64,000 bases of DNA from Massospora cicadina (GCA_022478985.1 JAKSZP010000101.1:1-64000); one strand, 5' to 3'; counted from the stretch's first letter, positions 1-11,929 are shown. Translations and numbers: made by a program. The notes: generated from the sequence alone by a model not told the origin.

Positions 1-1500
1 GATCCCCAAATGGAACTCCATTCAAAATTTAAAAATGAAATTTTTAGGTTTAAAATTTTTTGAAAGGTTTTTTCCAAAGTCAAGGGAATATTCTCAAGGT
101 AATTTTTGAGATGTGAAACATCTTATTAATCCCGTTATATTGTTGAGGAAAAAAAATGCGGGAAAAGTTTGGGAAAATTACCTAAAATCACATACATTGC
201 TTTTTTTGGGAAGATAGGGGAAGGGTTTTACAAAACCCGGGGCAGCATTCTGGTGAGTCCAAACTTTTTTTTGGTGATTCTGACCCATTTTTTTTGGGGG
301 CTTTTGGTGCCAGTTTGATTGCCAAAACCGCTTTAGACCCAAAGGGCCCAAAAAGTATTGTGCGCCAGCAAGAAACCCTTTGAGATATTTCTAATTAAAG
401 GGAAAGGGGAAACTAAACTTCAGTAAAGTTTTGGGGGCGTTGGTAAACCATCACCACTCTATGACTCCCACCCTTTTTTAGACCAAATAAAAGTGGAGAA
501 GCCGGGGACTACGGGATAGAACCAAAATCCAGAACCCAAAAAATTTAAATTTTTTAACCCGTCACCTGAGCTTAAACCCTTTAACCCCTTTTAATACATT
601 TAAAAGGATGAAACGGGGCACATATTTAGTTCTAATTGATGTAGTACATCATTCATTTTCCCAAACCATATGGATTTAAAAGATCAGAATTTTCCCCCCA
701 TTTAACGTACAGAAAAATCCCAGTTTTTGACCCCCATCTTGCCTTAGGTTTTGGCAATGGACGCCAAATGATTGTCTGATATAAAAGGTTTTTTTAAGGG
801 AAAAGGCTTTATTCTTCAACCACCAAATTCCAACCTGGGAAAGGGGGGAAAACCCAAAAGCGAGAAAAAGATGACACAGGAAAAAGGAGGATCCACCCAA
901 AATTAGCCTTGTTTTATTTATTAATGAAAAAAACACGCGGACAAATTCAATCCGAAAAATGGGGCCCCCCAATGAAATTAAAAAACCCAAAGAGTATTTG
1001 GAAGATCAGGTTTGACCCCAAAATTTAAATTTTTGGGTTGGAAAAAAATTTGGTTCGCCGGGGGATCCCGGTAAGACACGGCAAGGGGGGCCCCCCAGGC
1101 CCCCAAAGGAGAACCCCATGCAAGGGCGGGAAATGAGGAAAATTTTTGAACTAAGTTCATAATTGATGGGCCCTTGCCCTTTTGGGTCGCCTCTGGGGTT
1201 TTTCCCCCTTTGCACAAATTTTTTAGGCCCCAAGAGCCTAAGAATAGTGGGGAGGGGCACAGCCCACCCCGAACCCTGCATAAACTGAAAAAAACCCCGG
1301 TTTTCTTTTTAATTTTCGGATTTCCAAATTTTCGAGTAAAAAAATGTAATGTTTGGGTTTTAAACCCCGATTTAAAACCCCCGAAATTGACCCCACTTTT
1401 TACACTGATCTGTGGGCTAACCGGGGCCAAAAGGAAGGGCTATTTTGGGCCCAAATGTGGGGTTTCTTTCAAAAATTATTACTTAAATTTTAAAATTTCA
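1..1500. other. homopolymer-rich stretch without recognisable genes
   Basis: This stretch is full of runs of G, C, A and T (for example near 1085-1105), unlike anything else in the window. No retroelement motif, LTR or credible protein is visible. The open frames in it (such as 978-1430 minus and 1174-1539 plus) are low-complexity, overlap one another on both strands and lack any domain, so I do not call genes. The texture changes at about 1490-1500, where ordinary decayed retroelement sequence begins. It could be poor-quality contig-end sequence or a distinct repeat; the sequence alone cannot decide. Confidence 0.5.
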
Positions 1501-2361
1501 AATAGTCTTATACTTTGTCAACAGTCAATGGGCAAATGAAAGAAATTGGTTTAGTTGAGCAACATTCATTGGTGTATCAGTTAAATTTTCTAATATGTAT
1601 GATATAGACCAGCATATGCAGGATACAAAATACTACCTCAACAAAGAAATATTTATCTTACCAAAAACATTGATGTCCCTAAAATTCTAATAGCTGCCTA
1701 GGTGCATAGTAACATGAACTTGAGTGTCCCCAATAATTTGAGATTTATCCGGAATTACTGTTGCCTTAGGTGAATAGAGAGACATAATTTTGTATCCATC
1801 TACTCGTTTAGAGGCAGTTGGACTTGAGACACTTGTACATGATAGTGTAATTGATCAGTTTTTATCACTTTTTAAGTAGAAAAACCAAACTTGAATTTTA
1901 GCTTTATCAGTAGGAGTTTCAAAGATTATCAGCATTCTATGTCTGAGAAGAGAAAAATTCTTCAGCTTAATTTATTAGCTACTTTATCCTTTAAAAATTG
2001 TGTACTGAGTAAGAGACTATAACTTGATTTATCCAAACAAATAACTGGGGTTGTTATTGAAAATTTTCAAATTGTATAGGTAATAATGAGTACCTCCAAT
2101 AGCTCAAGTGCAGTGTGAATCAGCAGTCTCATACTCAATATATTGGGGTACATTAGGAGCAATCTTAATCTGTTTCAAATGTTTGAATGATATGACATTA
2201 ACAGTTGAGCCAATAACCTTGAATTCTAGGACTGGAATATCCTGAACCTTCACGGCTACTTGAGTTACTAAGCTACCAAATTGTGGTGCAAAGTGCGGAA
2301 CATAGGGGTCACATCAACAGAAGAATAAGATGAAGTAGAATCTTTACTATCATTTGTAAAC
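1500..2361 (-). pseudogene. pol: element G: protease and start of pol, decayed
   Basis: Read on the minus strand, about 2290-2080 gives a retropepsin-like stretch: VKVQDIPVLEFKVIGSTVNV, then a K-L-K-Q-I-K-I-A-P segment and GTYSLLPIQF. The same order occurs in the proteases of A1 and D. The catalytic aspartate of the D-S/T-G box is lost (I-G-S). Lower coordinates give a piece of the protease-RT linker (IPDKSQIIGDTQVHV, near 1720-1760), matching the 'APGIIMPGHGEI' linker of the other elements. The pol frame then stops at the anomalous sequence around 1500, so reverse transcriptase is not in the window. Homology to gypsy protease is inferred from internal comparison. Confidence 0.6.
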
Positions 2362-2925
2362 CATTGAGATTCTGACATGACAGGACAATAAGCTCTGAAT
2401 AGCTAAAGCGGATTGGCTTGAATTTGCCAACCATGACTTTTAGTTACAATTGTATGAGCGCCTTAGGATGAGGCGATATTGGTTCAGAAAGGGTTATTAT
2501 CAATTTAACAAATCAGGCAATAAGGCAATGTCAACATATGACATATAATTAGTAGATAGCCTCGAACTAAGGCAATCATGAAATTAAATACTAATAGCCT
2601 CTGCTGGAACCAATGAGAATATAGTGAAACAATAGTCTAAGCAAAAGGGTCAGTATTGACTTTAGTTGCTGATATATAAGAGATATCTGAAGATGGAAAT
2701 GTGAGGGTTGTTGATAGGAAGAGAGCGCAGAGTAAAATGATTCTGCTATTTATATTATATTAAATAAAAAAGTGTGGCTGAAGCTATGGCTTCATATTTT
2801 ATTAAAGTTTTTACCGTTTGTTTTTGGGACTAGCAATATCCACATTGTCTATCCGTTGCTCAGTGGGATTGACCCTGTGCAAAAACCTTACAGCGTATCT
2901 CCACAATATTACTAAATTTATAACA
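2362..2925 (+). repeat. solo LTR of the A family
   Basis: This 564-base segment aligns along its length with the LTRs of A1 (559 and 561 bases, read as reverse complement) and A2. It contains the family block GCGCCTTAGGATGAGG and ends in TAACA. There is no partner LTR or internal sequence next to it. It is flanked by TAAAC (2357-2361) and GAAAC (2926-2930), a 5-base target duplication with one mismatch. It splits the protease and gag remnants of minus-strand element G. It is most simply a solo LTR left by LTR-LTR recombination. The left end is eroded (CATTG for TGTTA), so that boundary is good to a few bases. Confidence 0.75.
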
Positions 2926-4340
2926 GAAACCCAATTACCTCTTCCAACTCTCTTAGGATAACTTGTTCAGTAACATTAGGTAATATAGGCTTAAGTTGAG
3001 GCTTAGTGGTATCAATCAACATGAAGAGCCTCACAATTAATGTTGACCGCTCTTTTCAACCATATTGGAACGTCGCTTCCAACAATTTTCTTCCTTATGA
3101 TGGGTTCCATTACATATAGTTACACCAGATTTCCTTTTTTTATTCTACTGTATATACTCTGGGTCAGTTGGAAATGTAGAACTTTTTGTGAAAAAATATG
3201 CCAACAATGAAATTTTCATCAGAGCTTCTTTAATATCCTGGATGCAATTAAAAGCATGTTTTAGGCCTATCATGTGGAGTTGAACTACAGTTTATGGTTT
3301 TAAGGCTGAAAGTACTCTGGTGATGGAATCATTCGAATTAATTCTCTTAGTAGTCACCAAAGGTTGAGCGTTGACATAGAAATGAATAGAAAAATCAAGG
3401 GACTTTCTCACTTCCTCAACTGGATGGCTATGAAAACAAGTTTCTGATTCAAAAGGGTTTGGCCACTTCCAAATTCTTGAACTAGAGCAATTTGAACAAA
3501 ATTAAGTCTTACATTCCCAAAGATGAGTGGTCATTTTTTTCTGGCATCACTACTTATAAAGAAAGAAATACTTTTGACTTTTTGATGGTCAGTGTCTTCT
3601 TCAATAGCACACTCATTTTCATGCAAATGTGAAGCAAAAATTTCCTGTTATGAAAAGTTTTTTTTTCTTTAAAACTAGGTTGAAAAGAGGTCACCAGGGT
3701 CCATAAAGTATAGTACCAGTGACCACGCTAGGGGAAGAGGATTCAATTTCAGTTTCAGTTGGTGAAGCTGGTACAATAAGTTGTCTTTAAATAGTCTCTA
3801 ATTATTCTTGAGTTTCTCCCTAAATTTTATTCAAGGAGGATGGTGGAGACTTTTGAGTGAGCTGCTCTTTCAAAGTAAGTATCTTAATTTTGATGGGCTC
3901 ATAATTGAGCTTCAAGTGGCTTACTTGGTCATCAATTGCATTTACAGTTGTCATACAATCAGTATAGATGTCCATCAATAGCTTTGGTACTTGCAATAAA
4001 GATATCCATTTCTTTGGACAAGGTAATCAAAGTAAGTTGAGGGTCAAAGGGCTTCTAGAAGGGTGAACCTTACATCGAGTAGCCACATTTTCCAATTGAG
4101 ACTTCTAGTAGCTATAACTTTACATATATCCTCTTGCCATGAACCATCATCTGATGATACAAGAATTGATGGTTCTGGTTTCCTTGAGGTCCTGGGGCTC
4201 TTGCTTCCATCTGAGCCAGAAGAACCTTCAGGACCTCTAGCCCTAGAAGGCCCTTCCACGACATCTTGTTGGGTCAAATCCTGACAACGTTGCTGCAAAG
4301 ATCATAATGTGACTTTCAATTTGATTAATTATCTGAGACC
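2926..4340 (-). pseudogene. gag: element G: gag remnant
   Basis: Minus-strand frames here look like gag. The segment 4044-4298 reads as a Ser/Gly/Arg-rich 84-residue frame. Directly downstream, about 3990-3680, a frame with three stops reads through a likely coiled-coil stretch (IKIKILTLKEQLTQKSPPSS) and an acidic segment (TETEIESSSP). It lies between a primer binding site at 4994-5011 and the protease at 2080-2290, where gag should be. No zinc knuckle could be recovered; the A-family solo LTR is inserted between this remnant and the protease. The call rests on position and composition, not on a capsid domain. Confidence 0.5.
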
Positions 4341-4993
4341 AAACAACATCACATCCTTAGAAATGTTGAATGAATTGATCATCAAGATACCCATAAATCC
4401 TAATATCAATTAAGCCAATTTTCATTTGAGCTTCATTTATTAAACAAGGATTGTCCAGAATAGTGTCTCTGTTGTCATAAACATAGGCTGAAGCAGTATT
4501 ATAAAGATTTTACATAGTTGAATGTAATTTGTGAGACATTCTAGTTGTCTTTTAACTCTGATTGATGTACACAAAGGATCTGAAGAAGAAGATGTAACAT
4601 GGTATGTACAAAATGATAAAGATAACAATTGCTATCAGTTGCTAACTCATTAGCTGCTAATTGGTTTGAGTAATAAAATATGCAATTGTAGAGGGTACCG
4701 CGGAAGCCCTGGAGCAGAGAGAAATTTTTCTATCAAAATAAATCCCATTAAGTAATTGTTGAATTGTATTTCCAATACTTTTGACATGAACTTGATAATG
4801 ATGCTGATCAACATCAAGGATAAATTAATTCCAAAGTATCCTAAATCTTCAAGGCTTCAGGCTGCAAAGGAGTTACTTCATTTCATGACGTAGTGACTAA
4901 GTAGTCAAACTTCTGGCATGATCATGTGAGTTAATTTGACTATCATTATTCTCCATTACGTGATAGACGTTTTCAATTGCAACAGCTTGGAGC
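4341..4993 (-). pseudogene. element G: gag start and leader
   Basis: This lies between the gag remnant and the primer binding site of element G. A 62-residue minus frame (4440-4628) may be part of the gag N-terminus, but it has no recognisable domain. Otherwise I see only AT-rich non-coding sequence. Confidence 0.3.
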
Positions 4994-5011
4994 CCCCTGT
5001 AAGTAGCACCA
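4994..5011 (-). other. primer binding site of element G
   Basis: The plus strand reads CCCCTGTAAGTAGCACCA. Its complement is the primer binding site shared by the other elements (TGGTGCTC(A/G)CTACAGGGG), with a local scramble in the middle. It marks the junction between the internal region of G (below) and its 5' LTR (above, from about 5013). The 5' LTR is not delimited, because no partner copy lies in the window. Confidence 0.6.
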
Positions 5012-5390
5012 CTTTTTGGAACATGGGGATTTAGTCAACTGGACAAGTTTGATATCTCTCAAAACAACGGGAAAATAGTCATCCATCTGAGGAATAAAAA
5101 TATTAGGGATCAAAGCTATAGTTTCAGGTGACAGGGTTTCTCCAATACTCATATATTGGAGAATAAATTAATGAAGTTAAATAAAAATGATCTTAATAAA
5201 AACCTAAAATTTTTGTATTAGTTATTACTTTAAATCTTTATAGCTAAATGGGGTTTTCTATACCATAATGTACTTCTAGGCTCTCTTTATACATGATCTC
5301 TCATCAACTGCTGTTGGTATGATAATTGAGATGATTTCTGAGAGGATATTGGCGATTGTTCATCTAAATATAGAAACTTTCACATTGATG
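5012..5390 (-). repeat. presumed start of the 5' LTR of element G
   Basis: This sequence sits where the 5' LTR of G must begin, on the far side of its primer binding site. There is no second copy in the window, so neither its length nor its end can be read. No coding signal is seen here. Confidence 0.3.
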
Positions 5391-6415
5391 TTAGATGAAG
5401 ATTCTGATATCAATGTTTTGGTGGAGAAATGACTCCATCATCAATTTTTGGATCATCATGGGAATCACTTGAGAGTTATAGTCAATCTTATCTCCATTAG
5501 TAGTCTGATGACTGACAGATGTGTCATCATGACAAAGAACACATAATGAAAGGAAAACCTCCTTGATTGCCTCAAAGGCTGTTGGCATTTGTAAGAGCAT
5601 ATGAATGGAATGTTCTTCCCTATCAGTGAGTGAAGGGGCGTGGCCAGCTGAGTATGGTTGGGAAAGCGTCTTCAAGATAAATAATGTATTGAGGACATTC
5701 TGGAGCAGTTTCTGGGAGGTAGGGTTCAGCCAAGGTTGTATGGCCTCCAATTTTTCAAGGAGGAAATGCATAATTTTACTTATAAAAATATTGCCCAAGA
5801 AGTTGACTTCCTCTCAAAAGAATTAACTTTGATGACTTTACAAAAGTCACGCCTTGTGGATGGTTGCTATCACAGCCTTAACTCATTGCATGATGTTTGG
5901 AATTTGGGGAGTGAGTTATATTGTCGGTGATATAGGTGACAGCATAGTTAAAGCAAAGGTCACCATGGACAATATAAATCAGGCGTTGGAAAGTGGCCAA
6001 ATCATTCTTTACTACAAAGGGCGCCCATTAAACTGAAAATCTTGCGCCTAATTTGGATGGCTGTGAGACATACTTCTCCCGCTTTGACCCTCACCTAATT
6101 TAAACTTTTATCAAGTCAATATAAGAAAAACTTGGGGACCTTGAAATGGCCTCAGAAGAGGACGCTCTAGTGGAACTGGGTATGGTCCAGGAAAAGTCAC
6201 ATTGTTTATATGGCATAAAAAACACAGGGATTCAGTGTGCCAACTTCCTACTGAACGAAAACAACAGTAGAGGCAATTAGAGGGAACTTTTAAATGATCC
6301 CCTTTTCTTGCATGTCATCCAACTATATCTCAGATTATTATCTTCCGCCTCCATGCATCAATACAGGGGATTATTGTTTCTTACATGGTGTACTTTCAAT
6401 TGGAAGGATAGAGTA
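5391..6415 (-). pseudogene. decayed coding region, C-terminal part (split by A1)
   Basis: This is the continuation of the coding-like minus strand at 12510-14230. If A1 and one copy of its target duplication are removed, the reading frame runs through the join (IHPH..YT before, LSFQLKVHHVRNNNPLY after). It continues with LRYSWMTCKKRG and, after a frameshift, with a Cys-rich stretch NCLYCCFRSVGSWHTESLCF (about 6230-6290) that ends in LCH and could be a zinc-binding motif. An uninterrupted 135-residue frame covers 5391-5798, with helical, Leu-rich composition. I do not recognise the protein family. It may be a decayed host gene or an accessory frame of an older element. Confidence 0.4.
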
Positions 6416-6974
6416 TGTTATAAAATCTGTGGTATCAATAGATACGCCAGCGGATTTTGCACAGGGTTTTACCCACTGAGCAATTAGAACCAATGATATG
6501 ATGATCGTTGTCTGTGAAACAACAGTATAAACTTTAAAATAAATATGGAGCACTTGCTCCCACAACCTCTTTTATTAATACCTAATAACACGGATTCTTC
6601 TCTATTCCACTTTTTTCTTAACTCACTCAACAACAACCCTTCTCTTAATTGCTCATCTCGCTTATACTATAGTGGCTTGGATGATACCACTCGCATAGCT
6701 TGGACTATTCAGTTCCACCAATTTTCCTCGTTTTGTCTGGTTGTTCTCAAATTTTCTATCGCCTTAATTGTAGGCGATTTAAATTGTAATCATCGAATGT
6801 CAACATTGCCTTATTTTGAGGCGACCCAATAAATAAATTGTTATATCCAATAAACCAATTAATCCCTATATCACCTCGTCTTGAGGCACTCAAATACTCA
6901 TACTTATGTCATTTTCAGCCAATTGCGCCCTAGCTGTCCCATGATTATCATCCAGTCATATTAGAATCATGACA
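6416..6974 (-). repeat. 3' LTR of A1
   Basis: 559 bases, paired with 11949-12509. In the sense (minus) direction it starts TGTCATGATTC and ends ATAACA. Differences from its partner are mostly CA/CG/TG exchanges. A1 inserted with the target duplication GAGTA, whose left copy is at 6411-6415. Confidence 0.93.
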
Positions 6975-6988
6975 TTACCCCCTCCTTG
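6975..6988 (-). other. polypurine tract of A1
   Basis: Read on the minus strand, AAGGAGGGGGTAA lies directly before the 3' LTR. This is the usual position and composition of the plus-strand primer of an LTR retrotransposon. The other elements have similar tracts at the same place. Confidence 0.75.
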
Positions 6989-6989
6989 A

Positions 6990-8080
6990 TTGGATGATAA
7001 GGCTCCTATTGCTTGTATGGTCAGAGGAACTTTGCGTGTACTCAGTTAATGATCTGACCACTTGCAGGATCCTTGATGTATAAGCCTCAACCCCAGTTTT
7101 CTCTATAACTTTGAATGGACCAGTCCAAATACTGGCCAGATTGTGTCTCTGCCTGAATCCATGTTGGTCATGGAAGAGAACAATATCACTGTCCTTGAAT
7201 GTCACCAGCCCTCTATGACATACCTGATCTGTGGCATGATTCATAATCCTCTTGGTTAAGCTGAAGGAATATGCTTCAGTTTGCAATCTGATCAGAATGT
7301 TTGTGAGGTTTGTCAAGTAGCGGTGGGTTTCCATTCCACCGGTGTCTTCTACACATAAACAAAGTAATGCCAGAAGTGCCAGGTGTGGCCATATAGTAGT
7401 TGTAAAGGGACTCTTCCCCGTGGAAGAATGATAACTAATGTTATAGGCAAACATGGCAGTGGAAAGAAGAGAACTCCAATCAGAAGGACGATCTGTTATC
7501 AATTTTCATAGTATGTTCACAAAAGTTCCATTCACCCGTTTGACCATTCCATTAGACTTGGGGTGTTATGGGGTCATCAGAACTCCATGGATGCCCATAA
7601 GCTCATTCAGTTTGAAGAGGATGCGATAAGTAAAGTTGGTTCCATTATTAGTGAGAATAAACTGAGGGCAATCATGGCGCTGGATAATTCATTCCATTAA
7701 GAACTTGGCCACTGTATCCACTCCTAAATCCCGTATTGCCCTTGCCTCAACCCACCAGGTCAAGTAGTTAATAGCCACCAGAATGTTCTTACACCTGTTA
7801 GCTCCTGTCAGCAAGGGACCAACAACATTTATTGAGACTGTATGCCAAGCAAAGTGAGGTTTCACTAAATGGTATGAAGTCTTATGGCGGAATGGCTTCT
7901 CCACTCGGCACTGATGGCAACAGGAAATGGTTTCAAGCACATCAAAATTCATACTTTCCCAATAGTACTGAGGGCGCAACAACTCCATTGTCTTGCGCAT
8001 ACCACCCATTTCCAACTGCCTTGTGGGCGCTCATAATAATTTCTGGCCGTGCTGAGGGTCGCAGAAAATTCACCATAGAA
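6990..8080 (-). pseudogene. pol: A1 integrase, inactive
   Basis: Minus strand. The zinc-binding region is near 8015-7900 (GMRKTMELLRPQYYWESMNF, then CCHQC). The core follows (VSINVVGPL, ILTNNGTNFT, NGMVKRVNGT) and then the C-terminal part with VLFHDQHGFR and IWTGPFKVIEKTG. In Ty3/gypsy integrases these three core motifs carry the catalytic D, D and E. Here they read N, N and K, all changes that a single G-to-A change would produce. The longest open stretches are 7689-8015 and 6975-7502. The protein would integrate the cDNA; this copy cannot. Confidence 0.85.
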
Positions 8081-8089
8081 TTACCGATC

Positions 8090-8829
8090 TACTCATGCAA
8101 TTCTCCATTCCATTGGAAGTTATTTGTTCACATTTTGTCCAAAGCTTTAATCAATTGAGGAGGTTCATCGTCGTACTTTCCTCTGAGCATTTTGTCAAAC
8201 ATTATGTCACTTATATCTGCTGTAACTGCAATTGTTGGTAATCTTGATAAGCAATCAGTATTTTGGTGCTTTGATCCTGGGTGATGAAGAATTTCAAAGT
8301 TTTAGACTTGCAGCTTAAGAGCCCAAAGAGCTAGCTGCCCCTCAGGCTCTTTCAAGTTTTGCAACCAGCACAATGATGTATGATTTGTGACAACCTTAAA
8401 CTTTACTTCATGCAAGTAGACTTGGAACTTCTTATATGCATAAATCACCGCTAAGCACTCTCACTTGGTCACAGTGTAGTTTTGTTCATGGCAATTCAAG
8501 CTACAATTGCAGTATGTCACAGGGTGCTCCTCCCCCTCATTGTCCTTCTGAGACAGGACTGCCCCAACATCAGAAAGTGATGCATCCATCTGCACTATAA
8601 ATTACTTATAGAAATTAGGGTAGTGTAACATGGGTACGCTAATTAGTGCCTTTTGAAGTGTAATAAAGGCACATTGGCGCCATTCCATCCATTCAAACGC
8701 AGCATCCTTTGTTAGTAGCTCAAACATCGGACCTCCAATGCAACTGAATTTGGGTATGAATTGTCAGTAATAACCCACCATTCCCAAAAACACCTGAATG
8801 TCCCGTTTATAAACTGGCTTAGTCATCTT
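8090..8829 (-). pseudogene. pol: A1 RNase H domain, decayed
   Basis: Minus-strand frames with several stops read FIVQMDASLSDVGAVLSQ (about 8610-8550; the aspartate is that of the RNase H TDAS box), then YTVTK, ECLAVIYAYKKFQVYLHEVK and a segment ending in NTDCLSRLP. This is the standard order of the Ty3/gypsy RNase H, which removes RNA from the RNA-DNA hybrid. It follows RT and precedes the integrase zinc region. Confidence 0.8.
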
Positions 8830-9447
8830 CTAGATAGCCTCCACCTTGGTGCGTTTGGGTCTCAGCCCAGTTGCATCCACCACAAAACTGAGGTACTCCA
8901 GCTGATCCTTAAAGAAATGGCATTTCTGGGGCTTGATCTTAATATTGGCCTCAGACAGTTGGCGAAATACCTCTTCCAAATGGGTAATATGTTCAGTGAA
9001 CATGCGAGAAAAGACATTAATATCATTAAGGTACATGAGCACACATGACAGCTTCAGATCTCCCAGAATGGTGTCCATTGCTCGTTGGAACGTAGCTGGG
9101 GCATTACATAGCCCTTGCGGCATCCAAGTTGGCTGGAAAAGCCCTTTGAATGTAATTATGGCGCACTTTTCTTGTTCTGCCATGGGCAACTCAATTTGCC
9201 AATAACCAGATATCAAGTTCATTTCTGAGAAGTAGCAGGCTCCACCTAGCCAATCCAGCGCATCATCAATCCGCGGCAGAGGATATGAGTCTTTTTTAGT
9301 GACACTATTGAGCTTTCAGTAGTCGATTACTATGTGGTTAGTACCTCCTTCTTTTCAACAATTAGGACAGGCGAAGCCCATGGACTCTTAGATAGTTCGA
9401 GCATTCCCTGCTCTAGCAGCTTGTCAATCTCCTCAGTGACAACTTCT
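8830..9447 (-). pseudogene. pol: A1 reverse transcriptase palm, inactive
   Basis: Minus strand. An open stretch of 130 residues (9222-8830) starts with NLISGYWQIELP, then FQPTWMPQGLCNAPATFQRA, the catalytic box VLMYLNDINVFS (9033-9022) and FKDQLEYLSFVVDATGLRP. These are RT blocks in normal order. The usual YLDD is YLND, so a catalytic aspartate is lost. Upstream (9440-9230) the TKKDSYPLPRIDDALD block is recognisable with breaks. Confidence 0.88.
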
Positions 9448-9915
9448 TCACTGGCCCTTGATCAGCGGATTGGCCGAGACCTGATGGGGGGATGACCCCA
9501 GTGTCCAGTCTATGAACCACCCCCTAGCGCATCCAAAATCATGATTGTCAGCCACAAAAACCTCTTTATATTTTTGAAATAAAGCTTCCACCTGATTCTT
9601 CTGATCTTCGGATAGCCCAGATAATTTCTCCTGTGGTACAAATACCAATGCACCAAGATGTGGTTCAGTAAACAGACCAAATTCATCCAGAGAACTGAAC
9701 TCATGAACCTGGTTGATCTCCTCAACTGGGACCAGATTTAAATATGCTATAATCTGATGCTGGCAGATATGGATTGGTCTGTTCTGAAGATTTGCTACCA
9801 ATATCTTGATCTCCCCATGGCCTGGAAGTATGATGCCTGGAGCCACGTGGGGCTCAAGCTGCAATTTCTGATAAGGCCCAATGATCTCCCTGTAGAGCCC
9901 AGCTGACACTTCCAC
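9448..9915 (-). pseudogene. pol: A1 protease-RT linker and start of RT
   Basis: A 155-residue open stretch on the minus strand. It contains APGIILPGHGEIKILVANL, the acidic VHEFSSLDEFGLFTEPHLG segment, LFQKYKEVFVADNHDFGCA and HQVSANPL. B (22244-22800), A2 and D have the same segments, so this is a shared conserved linker leading into the RT fingers. The function of the linker itself is unknown. Confidence 0.75.
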
Positions 9916-10179
9916 CTCTAACTCAGTGTCTATTATTACTTGGTGTCCAAAGGGAATGGATATAGCTCCAGCTTCCCTAAGCAGTAGCCCCTGATATTCA
10001 TATAACTGATGAGGAAGGGCCCAAGTTTTCCCTTTTAATTGATGATATCACACTGGAATCACCCCATCGCTGTAGGCAAGGTTGAATTGTCCCATATGCA
10101 CTGAATCCTTTGACACTCCGCTGGAGGTAAGGTAAATTGGGATCCGCTGTCCCAAAATAGCGAGGGTCTCATCCATCAT

Positions 10180-10450
10180 GTCAATGACAGCCCCATAATG
10201 TCACATAAAAGCAGTTCCAATCAACAGATCATAGTTGCTATTTGGTAATACTGCTGCTGGAGCCACCACAACAATGGATCCAAACCTCAAGGGAAGCACG
10301 CTATACACTCCTTCAGAGACCGTGGTTTCCGCCCCAGCAGTCCCATACACCATCTGGTGGTCTATGTCAGGTTTTAAAGATAACTTCGCCATCAACTTAG
10401 TGGAGACAATATTAACAGGAGCGCCAATATCAATTATAGCTCGTACTCAG
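10180..10450 (-). pseudogene. pol: A1 retropepsin-like protease, inactive
   Basis: Minus strand. The active-site region reads ARAIIDIGAPVNIVSTKLMA. The expected D-T/S-G is D-I-G, which should abolish activity. Downstream come YGTAGAETTVSEGVYSVLPL and the C-terminal hydrophobic-Gly motif NSNYDLLIGTAFM, ending near 10201. This aspartic protease cuts the Gag-Pol polyprotein. It lies between gag and the linker-RT segment. Confidence 0.85.
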
Positions 10451-10519
10451 GTTTTGGCTACCACAATTTCACAGTAGGTGCACTCCAAATAAGATGAATG
10501 CCGGCTATTTACTACATGT

Positions 10520-11927
10520 ACATTCAGCTGTTCATGTTTTCCAGGAAATTTATAATACTTTCACTGACTGTAGGGTACTCTGTTTTAATAGCATCCACTG
10601 GAAGGGCGACCTCTACTCCTCTTAGAGACAACGCATCTGCAAATGGTTCTAGCTGGTATGGCAGGCCTTGTTCAAACATTTGACAAGCATAAGGCTTTTG
10701 TTGCTCCAGAAATCTTGTGTCCGCCGTTTCTTTGACTTGTATTTGAGACAGCACATTTACTCCCCAACCAGCTGTTGGTAGAGGGAAGCATCGTCATACT
10801 GGAAGGCTTCTGCTGCACTTAATACAGTAGCTTCAGGTGGGACATATGAATATGAGATATCGGAAGTAGAGAGTCTCATCACTACTCCGCTTTGACTTTT
10901 CCCAGATATCTTTGATCCTGTTGTATGTAAGGGATCCGTTGATTAGGTCACCATCGTCCCATGTGCCCAGTGTGACCGCAATTAAAACACCTTACTCCAT
11001 AGGTCCTACTTGTGTGCTTAATATAGGTTGGCTCACTTGGAAGGGTATTCTGAAGATGATTGGCATGACCAGACCCACATCAGTAGAATGCCTGCTGTCG
11101 ATCAGCATATTTAGGGCTAAAGTGGTAGTTGGTCAGTTGTCAATTGGCAGATATGGGATGGATGTTGGACTGCGGTGTGCATCCAGGCGAAACTTGAGCC
11201 AACTTATTGATTCCCCCAGCATTATTATGGTCAGCAACGGCGACAGTGTGAATATGTTCAATGTTGGGTGGTGGGAAAGTGACAGCTAAGTGACGTACAA
11301 ACTGAACAAGTTTAAGAAGAGGTACACCAGGCTCCAATAATGGGGCCATGATGTTGAAAAGCTCAGGGTATGGCTTCACTGCAGAGGACATAGCAATGCA
11401 CACATCAGTTGCAGATAAAATCCCTGCCCTGATCAACACAAGGGCCTCCGCCATAAAATGCTCAGCGAATGAAGTGAGGGTCTCATTTTGATGAAACCCA
11501 ATGGTCAAGAACTTAGCTTTCCACTGTGACATTTTTGAAGATCTACTGAAAAACCATATCACCGTCTTCTTAACTTCTTGGTATGAAACAGAACTATCTG
11601 GAAGAAAACAAACGACTTGATCAGCACTTTTGGCATCCAGGGTTGAGATCAACAGTTTCGCCCTTTGCTAGTCTGAGGTTCCTTCAGTTCCAAACTCAAA
11701 TTGTCGAAAGAACCCATGAATATTTCCATCACAATCAAATGGCGATAGATTTTCACTGCAAACTTCCTGGAGCAGCTCATCTTGTTTTTTTTGAGCACAG
11801 TGTCCAATGCAAGTTTCAATTTCTCTTATGCAACAGCCCCAGCGTCTCATGCAGATTCTTTATCAAAGCAACTGGACTGCAACATAGCAGGCAACTGGGT
11901 TTTATTATTTTTATAACTGATCAATGG
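10520..11927 (-). pseudogene. gag: A1 gag with zinc knuckle
   Basis: Minus strand. The N-terminal part (11850-11668, KKQDELLQEVCSENLSPFD) and a 170-residue capsid-like stretch (11652-11140, containing WKAKFLTIGFHQNETLTSFA and a Pro-rich TFPPPNIEH) have direct counterparts in A2. A zinc knuckle follows at about 10993-10951: CFNCGHTGHMGRW, a C-x2-C-x4-H pattern in which the last Cys is a Trp. A further 76-residue frame (10754-10524) links to protease. Gag forms the retrotransposon particle. Stops and frameshifts break it into pieces. Confidence 0.8.
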
Positions 11928-11929
11928 GC

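Noticed and set aside
676..1539. Overlapping open frames of 90-150 codons in the left-edge sequence
   Set aside because: They overlap on both strands in homopolymer-rich sequence, have low-complexity products and no motif.
9025..9250. Plus-strand frames inside A1 pol
   Set aside because: They are shadows of the RT frame on the minus strand.
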